A stretch of DNA of 64,000 nt from Neopestalotiopsis rosae (Eukaryota; Ascomycota; Sordariomycetes; Amphisphaeriales; Sporocadaceae): contig JALGAS010000004.1 of NCBI GenBank assembly GCA_023078685.1, positions 2,790,001-2,854,000 of the forward strand. Direction: 5' to 3'. Under the pieces are notes generated by a model. It was not told the DNA's origin and did not search any database. It saw nothing but the letters and a program-made list of their open reading frames with translations. How positions within the stretch are numbered: position 1 is the first letter of the stretch; every line of letters starts with the position of its first letter. The position numbers and the translations under genes are program-made. Below, piece after piece: positions 23,045 to 34,932 of this stretch.

Positions 23045-26000
23045 TTAAAGCCAATGGCCTGGGGCATCGGGGTTCTCTTCTCTCATGTGCTGACCCCGTT
23101 GATCGATCTCCGCCTTAGGAATTTGGCAATACCCTACTCCTTCGTCCGCCAAATATGCCAAGATACTGCCATAGACTCTCTCGTATAACCTCGAGCCAGC
23201 TTCAAAATCTTCCGCAATTTGCGTGAGTGCATTCCAAAGGTCGTTTCCAGGATAATCCCAGATCTTGCCAAATAGCCACGACTGAATGAGCTGCTCGATA
23301 TGTTTTACGCTCTCCTGATTTCGGACCCGACAGCGACTTTCAAATATGTCCATAGAGTCAGCACTGCTTCGTGCGAACAACAAATAGCGGATTCGCATAG
23401 CGGAGTGATCCTTCAGTTGGTCTTCGTAAGATGTCGTCGGAACAAGCAAGCCATTTCTTTCACACCAGCCTTTTTGATTCATCTGGACAACTTCAAGCAA
23501 AAAGGCCGACGTCGCCTCAAAGACAACAGTGACATCTCTGAGTGACTGTGCAATGTTCATGCTGTCTTGAGCCTTTTGAATGAAGTTGTAGTTTCTGTGC
23601 CCAAGCATGCTTCCAAAGTTCAATGAACACTCCTCATGGTCGAGTGTTATTGACATGGCCAAGCGCTCGCTGAATGCCGCGTTCTGGTCCTCATAAAGCT
23701 GCATGAGCTTCTGAGGAGATGGGTATGTGAAAGGATCATTCCTGTCAGACTTTGAGTACCTGAAGCCAAAGTATTTGAAAATGATCCCTTGCACCGCCGA
23801 CCAATACAAAGCGAGTGACGAACCATCGCGGCCGAGCTCACTACCAATACGACCATAAGATCGCCCTCTGAGAACTGGGTCCGCGCCTAAGGATACCAAT
23901 AAGTCAAACATCTTAGATGTGTCAGGTGAGTTGTGAAAGTTATGAGAAGCTGCCATTTCTCGGAGCACCTCCGTTGCCAGGACTGATGGCCGCGAGCTTT
24001 TTTTAATGGTTGCAATGAGGAAATCGTGAAACTCTGAAAAAAACATGAATTGCAAGAAATGCGGCTTATCGCCACTACAATCGGACCGAATACAGTCAAT
24101 GAGAGTCCGATTATACAGCTTCCAGGAGATCTTCAAGAGGTCGTCAATCATTTTTTGAGGGACAACATGACTCGCTCGTGCTAGTTTGGCAAGTGTCAAG
24201 GGCAAATGATGACTTCGTCGTGTGATAGAAAGTTCTACGAGTAGACCTCTGTACCACTGCAAATACCTCTCCCCTTCTGAAGAAGGATCATAAGACAGGA
24301 TGTGACGGCCTTCTTCCGAATCTGTGAGAAAGTCATAGGCAGTACGGTGAATGAAATCAAACGTCAGCGCTGTGTGTGTTATGAGGCTCGCTTCACATTG
24401 ACAGTATTCGTCCCGGCTCACTTGCTTCGACTCTACCAGGCCAATACATCTGGCTTCAATAACCCTTCGAGTTCGAATACAAGCAAGCTCTACAGCGTCT
24501 GTTGTTGGTCTCTGGCCATCAAAAAGCAATTTTGTTTGCATGTACAACTCTGTGGCCCCCATCATCTTGATAAGATTTGGTGGATCGGTCCCCCAGCCTT
24601 TCTTGCTCGCATAGTCAATTAGTTCTCGATAAGCGACGATGAGGTTCAAAAGCCTGGCTGTGGATTCTCGATGGACCTTTGTGTTCTTATTGAGCCTCAT
24701 CCACATGTCGGCGTACATTTGCGACAACTCTGTCGGTAAGTCTTGAAGTCGCAAGGCCAGGTCTGCACTGCTATCATCGTTCTCGAGTCCACTAATGAGA
24801 CTTTTTACTGCAAGACTGGTCCACAGGAACACACCTTGAGCCTTGGAAACCAGCTGCGGCAAGATCTCTTCGTCCAGAGTCCAACGAGAAAGATCTTGGC
24901 GGCGACTCCATACAGGCCCCAGTACTTGATCGGCGTAATGCTTCATATCCCCAGAAGTCAAGTCGTGAACCTTCAATTGAGGTATCTGAGATAAGTAAAG
25001 CTTGAATCGCTGCTCTGGTCGACTAGCAACACAGAGCTTTACCCCTACTGTCGTCTTGATTGTATCCACAATCTCCATCAGCACATGGACTCCATCCTCG
25101 TCGCATATCTCATCGAGGCCGTCTAGAAAGATGCATATGGAGGATGGATAACTTTTGAGTGTGCTTAGACACAATGTATGCAGTTCAGCCAAGGACCAGT
25201 CGGTGTCTGACTCCTTCCGTCTAAAGTCCCTGGAACTAGTCAACATGGAGTGTAGTACCTCTTGTCGGATGGTGAGGAGTTGATGAAGTAATGAAGCGAA
25301 TAGTCCTCTGACGTTTCTTTGAATCATCGATCCAGGCTTCCAGAAGAAATGGGAGATGATTACGACTTCACGGCGCCATGCTCGGAGCGCTTCCTCCGTT
25401 TTGGGATTGGACATGAGGAATTTCATCAATGTACTTTTTCCCGATCCAGGCTTGCCGCTAATCCAGTAAATGTCGCTGTCAGACTTGAGCCAATCTACAA
25501 AGTTGTCCCATGGCGGGTCTTCATAGTCGTCCTCGTCCTCAACGTCAGTCCAGTCTTCACCGTCTTCGCTGTCCTCGTCGTCTTCGTCATCCGGAAATTC
25601 ATTCTGGCTGAAGATCCACTGAAAGGTTCCTCTGAAAGATTCAGTCAAGTGGTTTCGTCGCTCATTCATTGCTGGATACTTCAAACTTTGTAGCAATCGC
25701 TCGCACGCAGTATCATCCTTCGCCTGAATATTGAGGTCATACAGTCCTCTCGTAGCTTTCTCGGAAGCCGCATCAGCTTGTGAGTCAATGTGACTGAACA
25801 CCGCCGCCTGGGATCTCGTGATCTCTTCCGTGACATGAGCCTTAATGGCTTTCTCTGATGAGGTCTGTGCGAGTTGAATATCTGATTGTACCAGCTTATG
25901 CAGCTTCTTATGGCCAAGCACATATTGTGACACAAAATATTGCAAGTCGGCCCCCAGTTTTTCAAATGCTTCTTTTTGGTTCAACTCGATAGCATCTGTT

Positions 26001-26480
26001 TGTTTGCTGTGTCTATTAGTTATGTGTTGTTGAGTATTTATAAACTAGCTGGACTCACCACAGTTGCGCTATCAAATGGGTGTCGAGAACACGTTCGTGT
26101 TCTTGTAAGGACTTCTCCAGCCTATCTAACCGGCGCTTTCTCCATGTCGTCTTGGCAGCAACTCGTAGCGTAGATGCCAAACTCCCCTGTTTCTGTCGAG
26201 AGGTGATGAAACTGACTTCTTCTTCTAGATCACGGGCGGCAATAGCACATCTCGTGGCAATATCACAAAGGCGTCTCTCATTGACTGTCTTTGCTTGCAT
26301 GGTGTCGAAACGCATCTGTACACCCGAGGATACCGTATGAAGAGAAGCGGCAAGCTTTGCCAGCTCAGCGTCTGGGTGTTTCCCCTGGTAGACATTGCTG
26401 CATAGAGATATGACCTCACGACTGAAGCTGATCACCTGCATGATACTGCAGGCGAAGCCCAGAAGCTCAACTCCAGACAT
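23045..26480 (-). CDS. NACHT/STAND NLR-like protein
   Basis: Two exons (26480-26059 and 26006-23045) join as TG|C to give 1,127 residues. Using the alternative acceptor three codons downstream would create a stop, which supports this join. Residues 1-140 form a helical domain (MSGVELLGFACSIMQVISF...), like the SesA/HeLo-type N-terminal domains of fungal NLRs. A linker rich in Asp/Glu follows (about 278-305). Walker A (G-K-P-G-S-G-K-S-T) lies at 325-333 and Walker B (I-F-L-D-G-L-D-E) at 433-440, with a sensor-like C-V-A-S-R-P-E-Q. The C-terminal 450 residues are helical, without ankyrin, WD or TPR repeats that I can see. Fungal proteins of this class act in non-self recognition and regulated cell death. 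The partner here is unknown. Confidence 0.87.
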
Positions 26481-27517
26481 ATTGATCTCAGGAGTGACTG
26501 CATTAGTCAAGTATCTGGCATGATAAGAAGCTGGGCAGTAAAATGATGAAGTAGAGAAAATGGTTTCTCGGAGCCTCGAAGCGGGGTCGCTGTCGCTTCA
26601 CTGTCAGTTGCATTTGCATTTGCAGCTCTTATTGGCTGAAATCTTTGATGGCCCCCGAAGTACTTGAAGTGATGAGAACCGCTGGACTCGCTTCCATCTG
26701 GCAAGGATAGCCACTAGCATCATTCGCAGCGGCGTGGCTACCGTGCTGCGCCCAACTCAACATTCTCATGCAAGGTGATGTCGAATGGCTTCGTTATATG
26801 TTTGAGGTAGCTTCCATTGCCTGTATGGACTACCACGAATGCCTGGAGACAATTTTATTATTTCAGCATGTCGTATAATAGGAAAAACATTATCCATCTC
26901 AGATTGAATATTGCCTGTGCATTTGAGCTTACACACCAGTAGGCGCCGACAAGTGGTCATTCACACGTGGCGCACACTGGCAATCTGCCTTGTCTCACAG
27001 AAGATCACATCACTTGATCGTCCCCTGTATGGCCGTTGGCGGCGAAGCAGAGAGAGACCGCAACAGATTGTCAACCTTGTTTTCACATTACCACTATGAT
27101 AGTTGGTAAATGCCTGTTTCTGGGAAACACATTGAACGTCCTGCATATGTACATTATATAGTCAAGGACACTGCAGTCCCTCACCGAACTGCAGTGGTGC
27201 TGCCTACGGTGAGAATCTGGTCTCAGCTGAGGATTTGTGACATTCGACCAAAGTTTATTAACGGATCAAAAGACATATTTAACAATTGGTTAAACACGGC
27301 GGCAAAGAGTTATTATAAAGAATGGGTATTATCTTTTCATATTTGGACCCTAAGGTAATTAGATATTTGAAGGATTGTGCATAGTACCAATTGAATCATG
27401 ACCCAGGAAATTTCCCATCAATGCATAACGCTGGATGATGCTAAAAAGTGCTTCGCGAAGCGAGTCGAGAATAATAAATCGCTGAACTCAAAATCATCAA
27501 CAATGCCAACACTGCTC
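26481..27517. other. Intergenic
   Basis: Promoter side of the NLR-like gene and 3' side of the tyrosinase gene. AT-rich blocks occur at about 27,240-27,500. No gene is supported. Confidence 0.45.
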
Positions 27518-28801
27518 TTATGAGTCGTAGACATAGCAGAGATAACCGCCCTGCGTATCCAAGACATCATTCACCGTGACATCTGGTCGTAGTCCCTGGG
27601 ACGAAAGTACGTAGTCGGTGGTGAGCTGGGCAGAGCACGCCGAGTCTGTGCAGCCATTGACCTGGTACAATCGGTTGGTAAGGTCCGCGTTCTGCCAGAG
27701 AACGTAGCTATGGTCGACAAAACCATGGTGCATGAAGAAGACTGGATCGCCAGGCGATATCGATACAAAGGACATGACTGCGCCAATGCCGTTGTGTCCG
27801 TAACCGTGAGGTCTGTTGCGATGATTAGTGGACAAGTCCGCCTGACGAAGTTTGACAGTAACTTACCCAAATTCAGAGCAGCTCTCCATATCGGAGTACT
27901 GGTTGTTTGAATTGCAGCTATTCACAAAATCCGTGCTGCACTGTGCTGTTGCGGTCTCATCCACGGCACGTGAGAGACAGCGCTCGCCGCCAATGTGCAG
28001 AGTCAAGTTTGAAAAGGCCTGAAGAATAGGTCAGCATCCTGAAACATAAATATGAGATTTCACAAGACTCACTCCATCATCAATACAGGTTCCTTGGTTA
28101 TCGGACGTCTTCAGAGGAGCCGAACCAAACGTATCAGCCCCAAAGATGGGCGAGGTGGCAAAGTGGCCGGCGTCCAGCGGCTCGTTCCACCAGGTCATGG
28201 GCCCGGCGTACGCGCACTCGTCGCGCAGCATGGACTCGAAGACGTGGACGTAGTAGCGGTGCCAGGGCAGGAACTGGGCGACCATGTGGATCGAGTCCGT
28301 CATGAGGTTGTGCACCGCCACCAGGTCCTCGTAGCGGCTCGTGGACCCGGAGCTGGCGAACGCGCCCGAGGGGCTTGCGTCCATGAGGCACTTGACGGCG
28401 CCGACAAAGGCGAGCTTGTCGGCGTCGGACAGCGACCGCCACTCTACGCGGGTGGCCGGCGCGGTGCAGTTACCCGCCGCCTTGACCGAGGTGCCATTAT
28501 TTCCCGAGTTGCTGTTGGAAGTGGAAGCAGTGTGAACGACATTGTTGGCCGCCTTGGTGTTGGACTTGTCGGATGACCCCGTGAGACCGCTCAGGAGACC
28601 GGCATGTTCGGCGTTGTTCTTGGCCGCATTGGCCTTTGCTTCTTCCAGCGTGATGGTGTGGAAGCCCTCGCCGAATTGGGCCAGGTCGACCAACTTGAGT
28701 CGCTTGTATAGCGGCTTTTTATATATAGAGTTGTGGACTGGCGAGGCCGACACCGTGACAGCAGCACCGCAGAGGAGCTGAGCGATGAGTGCCAACTTCA
28801 T
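27518..28801 (-). CDS. Secreted tyrosinase (type-3 copper oxidase)
   Basis: Three exons (28801-28073, 28018-27867, 27812-27518) join in frame to give 391 residues. A signal peptide covers residues 1-20. A low-complexity Asn/Ser/Lys region (about 80-110) precedes the enzyme core. CuA ligands are H164, H172 and H181 (FLPWHRYY). CuB ligands are H296, H300 and H322/H323 within F-F-M-H-H-G-F-V-D-H. The protein ends soon after the core, so the long C-terminal lid domain of fungal tyrosinases is absent. This short, secreted form oxidises phenols to quinones, in melanin or phenolic detoxification. Its substrate cannot be read from sequence. Codon use in exon 1 is notably GC-rich. Confidence 0.9.
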
Positions 28802-30956
28802 CGTTCTTTTATTTCTGCTATTGCCACAGATTAATTAATATGTAAGTGTAGATAGTTTATGTGTTATGTAGGATAGATGCAGCAATAACAGATATATGAA
28901 GGTAGATTTGCTGCAGGTGCGAATCTACGCAACGCAACAGGAAAGATATGGGTATTTCAACAGGTCGCATATCGGTCAAATTCTAAAGGGGTCCCTGGTC
29001 CAAGTCCACATGGTCGATAGGGTGGGATGATCAAACGAGCAACGAAAATGAAGACGATCGTCGTTTTCGTCGTATCAGGCAAGAAAAGATCGCTGACTGC
29101 ATTCTGCGCCATGCGTGCGCTGTGATCTGACCCGAGAGCTGGAACCCCTGGCTCGCCTGGGCCCTGGGAAACTTGCAAGTTGTAAAAAAGTCTCCTAAAA
29201 AGTCGCCTAGGTATGCCTAGAAGCCAGGGCTCCGACGATCACTGCCATCTTATTGGGGAAGAGAAATGGGGAACCTGGTCTATGGTCCCCCTCCAAAAGC
29301 ACATATCCCAATCCATGTTGGCGCCGTTGGGAAAAGGACGGGACAAGCTTTTTGGTGGCTGAATGTCATCCAGGGTTTATTTCGGTGAGTTTGCCCTTCT
29401 GCAGCACAAAAGAACAGGACCAAGGTCATTTGCCTATTACCAGCTTACTTACTTGCCTTACTACTTACTACCTGCTACTAACATGCACGCAAGCACGGCA
29501 CAGCTGAGTAGAGAGTTTGCACCGGTTCCTCCAATCAGTTGGTGACTCGCGCAGGACTATGCATTCTTTCCCAACTGGGGAGCTATAGGCGTGAAGTCAT
29601 CATGCATGGCTAGGTCGTCGCTTATTGCTACCCTCTCCTCATGTTGCCCAGCAGCAGTTCAGAACGGCCCAGCCATCTCATGAAGACCAAGCCATTGATG
29701 ATGCTTCTCTTGGTAACAATACGGGTTTACGGCTCTTCTCGGTTGGATTGCGGTTGAAGCCAGAAGCACAGCAGGGCCGCTACTGGACCGTCGATCATCA
29801 AGACCAGGGGTTAGCTGCAATCTTGCTGTTGATGATGCCAATGTGCCTAACCTGGGCGCTGTAAGATAAAGATGTGTTGGGTTTCCCCGCTATTTGACAT
29901 CGATCGCATTTTGCCCTGAATTATCGAATTTATGAAAGCACAGGCAGTACTTGGCATGCTGAATGCGATGCGCTGCGCTGCGATGCAATTCGGTTGGCGC
30001 AAAAGTATCGGCATTGTCGGTGCTGTTGCTGCCGCCCACGTGGAGATTTCCGTCCTTTTGAGGATCAATTCTTGTCTTGTCCAATGTTTTGAGCGCAAAT
30101 CCAGGCATTGATAGCCCTCACAGATGGGTGCTATCTCCATGACTCCAAATTAAGAAACATGCTTTGTGCTTCTAAATAAAAAGGCAGTCTGTCCTAATTG
30201 AGAGAGCTCTTTTCAGCCGCCTTAAACACTAAAATGACTGATGGTAGCATGTCTTGGCGTCATGATGGCGCTCAGCTCTCCGCTATGTATGCTTCGGTTC
30301 ACCAAAGAGTGACTGACCACTACTACCATCCCACCTTGCCCACCTCGCCCACCACTACACCCACTATCCACCCCAGATTTTACAGTTTTGGGGAAATAAC
30401 ATTTCCGGAAGTCATCGGAAAGGCTGATTGGCGGGGTATCAAGGGTAGTATACTGCAAGACCTTTAGGCTAGCATCTGTTGGTTCCATTACAGGATGCTG
30501 CTGGTAGGCAGGATCTTGCTTGCTCTCACTCTTTGCTGACTGCTTGGTTGACCTCACTTACATGCCAACCAAGAAAATAAGCAGCCACACGCAACGGGTA
30601 TTGGTCACAAGAATGACAAGACAGCTCGTTTTGTGGCTCATGCGTAATGACAATGACCATAAAATTATGTCACCGCATTGCTATCAACGGACTGCAGTCA
30701 TGCCACTTTGCAGACGATGCGTGAGCGTTACATGATATTCAGAAAGGTCGCTGCATATGTACGGATTACTGGTCTGGTGTAACATTTGCTCAAAACTTCC
30801 GAAAACCAAAGTACGAACAGAGCAGGCGCGTGACCGGCCATGAGAAATTGCCAACTATGACCATTGATTTCTTCTCATATTTATTTAGTCTTGTACTACC
30901 ATCTAAAATTCATACTATCCAATCCCCAAAAGTGCCCCGGCCCTCCCGGCACCGAC
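28802..30956. other. Intergenic, about 2.1 kb
   Basis: This holds the tyrosinase promoter and, at the right end, the 3' UTR of the second GNAT gene. CTTACT-like repeats occur at about 29,445-29,480. None of the open frames shows family likeness. Confidence 0.45.
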
Positions 30957-31866
30957 TTATTGGGGTCTAGGCTGTGGCGCTCTCGTCATGATTGAGAGTC
31001 TATACCATCCGTCGAGATTTCCCTTTGTGAGCTCCTCGAGGTTGAACTCCAAGCTGTCGACTTGCCGGAACCCGAGCTTTTCGTAAACTGGTTTTCCTGC
31101 CGGGGTGGCCTCGAGGTATGCCGTGATTCCATGCGAGTCAGCCAGCTCCAGCATCGGGACTATCAAGGCCTTGGCCGCACCGCGTCTGTGGTAATTCGGG
31201 TCCGTACAAATGAGTGAAAGGCCTAAAGGAGACAATGGTCAGAATTCTCTGGAGCTCTTTTCAATCGTGTACCTTGTACCTTGAAGTTAAGGCAAGGCAA
31301 TCTCGCATTTGAATCGACTCACCAAGCATATCGCCCTTATACCACTGATCAGACGCCTTCTTTAGCGCGCTAAAGAAGTTTGAGGCCAGAAATGGGTCGG
31401 CTCCTTCCGGCACATCTACATTCTGATACGGCTGCCGCTGCTCAACACTCGGTGCGCTGGCCACAACCTCTTGGTTTGTCTGCTCTGCATCTTGGGGACG
31501 CGGTTCGCTCTCGACGATCTTGGTGACATCGACGGCCGGGATATTTCCGTTTTCGGCGTCGAACCAGCCACCAAAGTGCGCCGACCCCTCCGGAACGTCC
31601 CACCTGGCGAAGGCCACCAGGTCCCCGCTGCCCACGTCGGTGATCTTGAAGTGGCGGACGCCGCGGTCGGCCAGCTTCTTCCTGATCCGCACGCGCATCC
31701 AGGTCATCATGCTCTCCCGGCTTGGCGACCACCAGTGCGAGTTGCCCGGGTCCTCCTTGAAGGCGTCGTAGTAGACGTTGCATAGCTTGTCCACGTCCTC
31801 TGCCTCGACGTGCGCCATTACAAAAGAAGGCGACAGCGACGCGGGCGTCGCAAAAGGTAGTGCCAT
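30957..31866 (-). CDS. GNAT-family N-acetyltransferase
   Basis: Two exons (31866-31323 and 31222-30957; GTGAGT/TTTAG, phase 1) give 269 residues. The N-terminal half carries the fungal pattern D-V-D-K-L-C-N-V-Y-Y-D-A-F and a Trp-rich strand (WWSPSRESMMTWMRV). A variable acidic and Gln-rich linker follows. Exon 2 encodes the acetyl-CoA motif D-P-N-Y-H-R-R-G-A-A-K-A-L and the terminal L-E-A-T-P-A-G-K-P-V-Y-E-K-L-G-F motif, which places it with the common GNAT group of Pezizomycotina. The substrate is unknown. The leader just before the ATG contains imperfect CAACAG repeats (31,868-31,910). Confidence 0.9.
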
Positions 31867-32492
31867 GTTGGTCGCTGTTGCTGTTGCTGTTACTGTTGCT
31901 GCTTGCTGTGGGCTGCACGCACTGCGTTATTCTGTGCGACTTTGATATGTGTACTGCAATCAACCAGCCAAATTTATCACACCAGAACCGTAGACTCGGA
32001 ATGGCAGCAGCAGTAGCAGACTTTTTCTTCTGCCATCCCGAGGTTCTGAATCGTCTCACCGGCGGGGAGTCATTCGGCATAGCGGCTTAGGTAGTGGGTC
32101 GTGTATGCTCGCGTATGCAGCGTGCTAGCGCTCTCCTCGGAATTCCCTTAATGGGAGTCTTGCATGTTATACTTAACGATCATCATGGTGTGCAGTTCGT
32201 ATAGAGTATTTTTGGTCATTTGAGAACATGTCTCCGTCTTCGCTGCAACGACGGAGTTCGTTGATCGAGGAAACGAGGCGCAAAATGGCAGCATTGACTG
32301 ACACGGCATAAGGTAGTTCACCTCGGAATACTTCCGAGAGTCCTTTTCGAACTCCGAGTTTTATGAGAGTATAGTATTTCGTGCGAAAATTCCAAACAGA
32401 GCATATGTACAGGACAATCCTCCACTCCAGCTTATTTACAGACTTCGGCCCATTGGCCAATTGACACGAGTTACAATTCGACGTGTCAATCT
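31867..32492. other. Intergenic
   Basis: GNAT promoter with imperfect CAACAG repeats, and the pectate lyase 3' UTR. Nothing else is supported. Confidence 0.5.
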
Positions 32493-33542
32493 TTATCCTG
32501 AGCAGTAGCCAGCCTTGACCGGCTCGCATCCATTGGAGCACCCAGTATACATTTGGCACGGGTGTGCGGCGTCGGTGCAGACGTTCTTGAGAGTCGCCGT
32601 GTCACCATAGTTGGAGTTGATGCCAACGACTTCTCCACCGTCACGAGCTGTGGTACCCTCCACATAGACGTTTCTCTTGCACTGCGAGCTGCACTATTTT
32701 TCATGGTGTATGCGTCAGCTGGGTGTTGCATCTCAATCGGTCGACTGTCGCTGAATGTGTGGAACTTACGTTTCCGCATGATCGGTACAGTTTTCCGTAG
32801 TCCTCGGCGTAGAAGTTGATAATCTGTAGTCGACGCATGTCAGATCGTGACCTGTCGGGTGCTCATTGGATCAGGTTGCTACTCACGTTGACGGTTCCGC
32901 ATCCGTTGTGCTGAACGACCTTGTCGCTGGCGTGGTACTATGGTTCGTGTTTGGTCAGCAATGTCGCTGCATATGTGCCATGCAAAGGCGAGTGACATGC
33001 GTATTGGCTATATCATGTGTTCGCGAAGCCAACCGCGAGGGAATATCCGAGGAGAATACGTACGGCACCACCACCGATAATCCAAGTTTCCTGGCCCGCC
33101 TTGTCGTTCTTCTACACACAGATGATTTGGGTCAGACAAGACATCGTCAATATTCTCGGAGGTTTTTCGCGGGTCTACAAACAATAGTGATAGCATCCTC
33201 GCAGACGTCCTCAAACCAGACAAACTCGAGGGTGCAAGGCCCATCGCAGTGCACGCCCTCGGCCTGGTTCTTGCCGATGATGACGTTCTTGAGCGTGGCG
33301 CCCGACTTGAGCAGGAAGACGGCGTCGGCGTCGCCGCCTTCGGCCTGCTCGTTGCAGGCGCCCGAGCCGCGGTCGTACTTGGCCCAGCCGCCGTCAAAGG
33401 TGGTGCCGGCGGCGACCACGATCACGGCCGAGTTGGTCTTGGTCGAGGTGGGCGTGGGCAGGCCGCCCTCGTAGCCCAGACATGCGAGGGCATGGGGCAC
33501 GGCGGAGAGGAGCGCGCACAGGCTGAGCAAGGGAGTATACAT
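32493..33542 (-). CDS. Secreted pectate lyase, PL3 family
   Basis: Five exons (33542-33183, 33111-33064, 32937-32887, 32823-32770, 32693-32493) give 237 residues, the usual PL3 length. Every intron falls between codons (phase 0), and three internal exons are only 48, 51 and 54 nt. Borders are GTTTGT/TAG, GTACGT/TAG, GTGAGT/CAG and GTAAGT/TAG. A signal peptide covers about residues 1-20. PL3 core segments are plain: [53 protein letters not shown]. The parallel beta-helix enzyme cleaves de-esterified pectin by calcium-dependent beta-elimination, outside the cell. A TATATA box lies 92 bp upstream. Confidence 0.93.
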
Positions 33543-34932
33543 TTTTTCGATTTGTCAGTGTAGCACGATGGGATTTGTCTCGTCGTCTTTACAGTCACTC
33601 TAACACAATCACGAATAGTCTGAGTACTGATGCATATATACACCCTCCGATATCTGCTCATCTTGATCTCGGCCGAGGGCATCTTTTACTGTCCTGTCCA
33701 GTTTCCGAGGCTTCAGTAAATGCCATTCGTGGAACAATATGACTCCAGCAAATCCGGTCTTCAGACCTGGCCAGGAAATGTTTATAGTCGTATCGAGTCT
33801 GACTGATATGAATATTGAGCCTTGATGATATGACAAGAACTTTCATATTGTAGTATCAAGCGGTCTAGACCTGAGACCTCTAGACCTTGCTAGTGTCCCA
33901 AACTATGTGCCAGCTAGTCGTAATCCAACCATATGATAACAATGGGGGCATTGATTCTTATCTACGCATGTATTTGCTAGATGCTCAATGGTGCGCTTCT
34001 TCGATTTGACAAGAAGAGTCATTTCGACCTCTCCAGGGGTAATAGTCCAAAAGCAATACTCCACTGAATTTGGGTATGCCAAGACGGACAAAAATGAGCC
34101 ACCATAGAACGTCCTGAAACGTATTCGTATTTGGACCAAAGTAGGAACAGTCCCAAAAAACAATGGGAAATTAGATCGTGCTGAGATTCAAGGCGTCCAA
34201 TCGCATGCATACCGTGCCTCGGCGACCATGCTCCGACTGAACCAAAATCGTATTGGTTGCCCAGCCGCCCAAGGCTCGCCGAGCCTCCAGATTCTGGGGT
34301 AGCGTTGGATTGTGAGCATTTACCGACAGACTGGATTGTCGTATGATCAAAGTTTTAAGCTTATTTTGACGGGGTTTGTTGTTGAACCAAGTTTACTAAT
34401 ACACAAATACTATCGACGTTACTGTAATCTACACGAATCAGCATCACGGCTCCATTTCGAGCATGCTTCATACAAATCTCACGCACCTTTCAGAGACGGC
34501 CTGACCCTCCAATATAACAGAGCAGTCCAGCAGACCTCTGCCCACAAAGGACTTCGTGGTCTACTCAGTACATTATTCATACACCCGCTTTTCGGGACTC
34601 TTACACAACTAAACAAATTATCTTAGAACCAAAAGACGTAGTCTTTATTACATGCAGATGAATTGATCACACTTAATTGTCGATGCATATTAATGATTTT
34701 TATAATTTTGTCCATTGTATTAGGCCCTGTGAATAGGGTAAAATGACTACTAAAGAGTCGATGCATTTGCAAGAAGAACTCCCATCCATGACCCCGATTT
34801 TGAGGGTATGTAAATCAACCGAACAACCTTTTTTTCCTTATTCATACCCGATGAATCATCGCTTGTAGGTTCATATAGATAGTGTTGGCTTTTTGAATGG
34901 CCAACCCATGTGTGTTTTAGATACTGCTTTTC
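33543..34932. other. Intergenic
   Basis: Pectate lyase promoter and 3' flank of the repeat wall protein. AT-rich towards 34,600-34,900. No gene is supported. Confidence 0.45.
33634..33641 (-). promoter_or_regulatory. Candidate TATA box of the pectate lyase gene
   Basis: TATATATG read on the minus strand, 92 bp before the ATG, is a normal distance for a regulated fungal gene. Confidence 0.45.
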
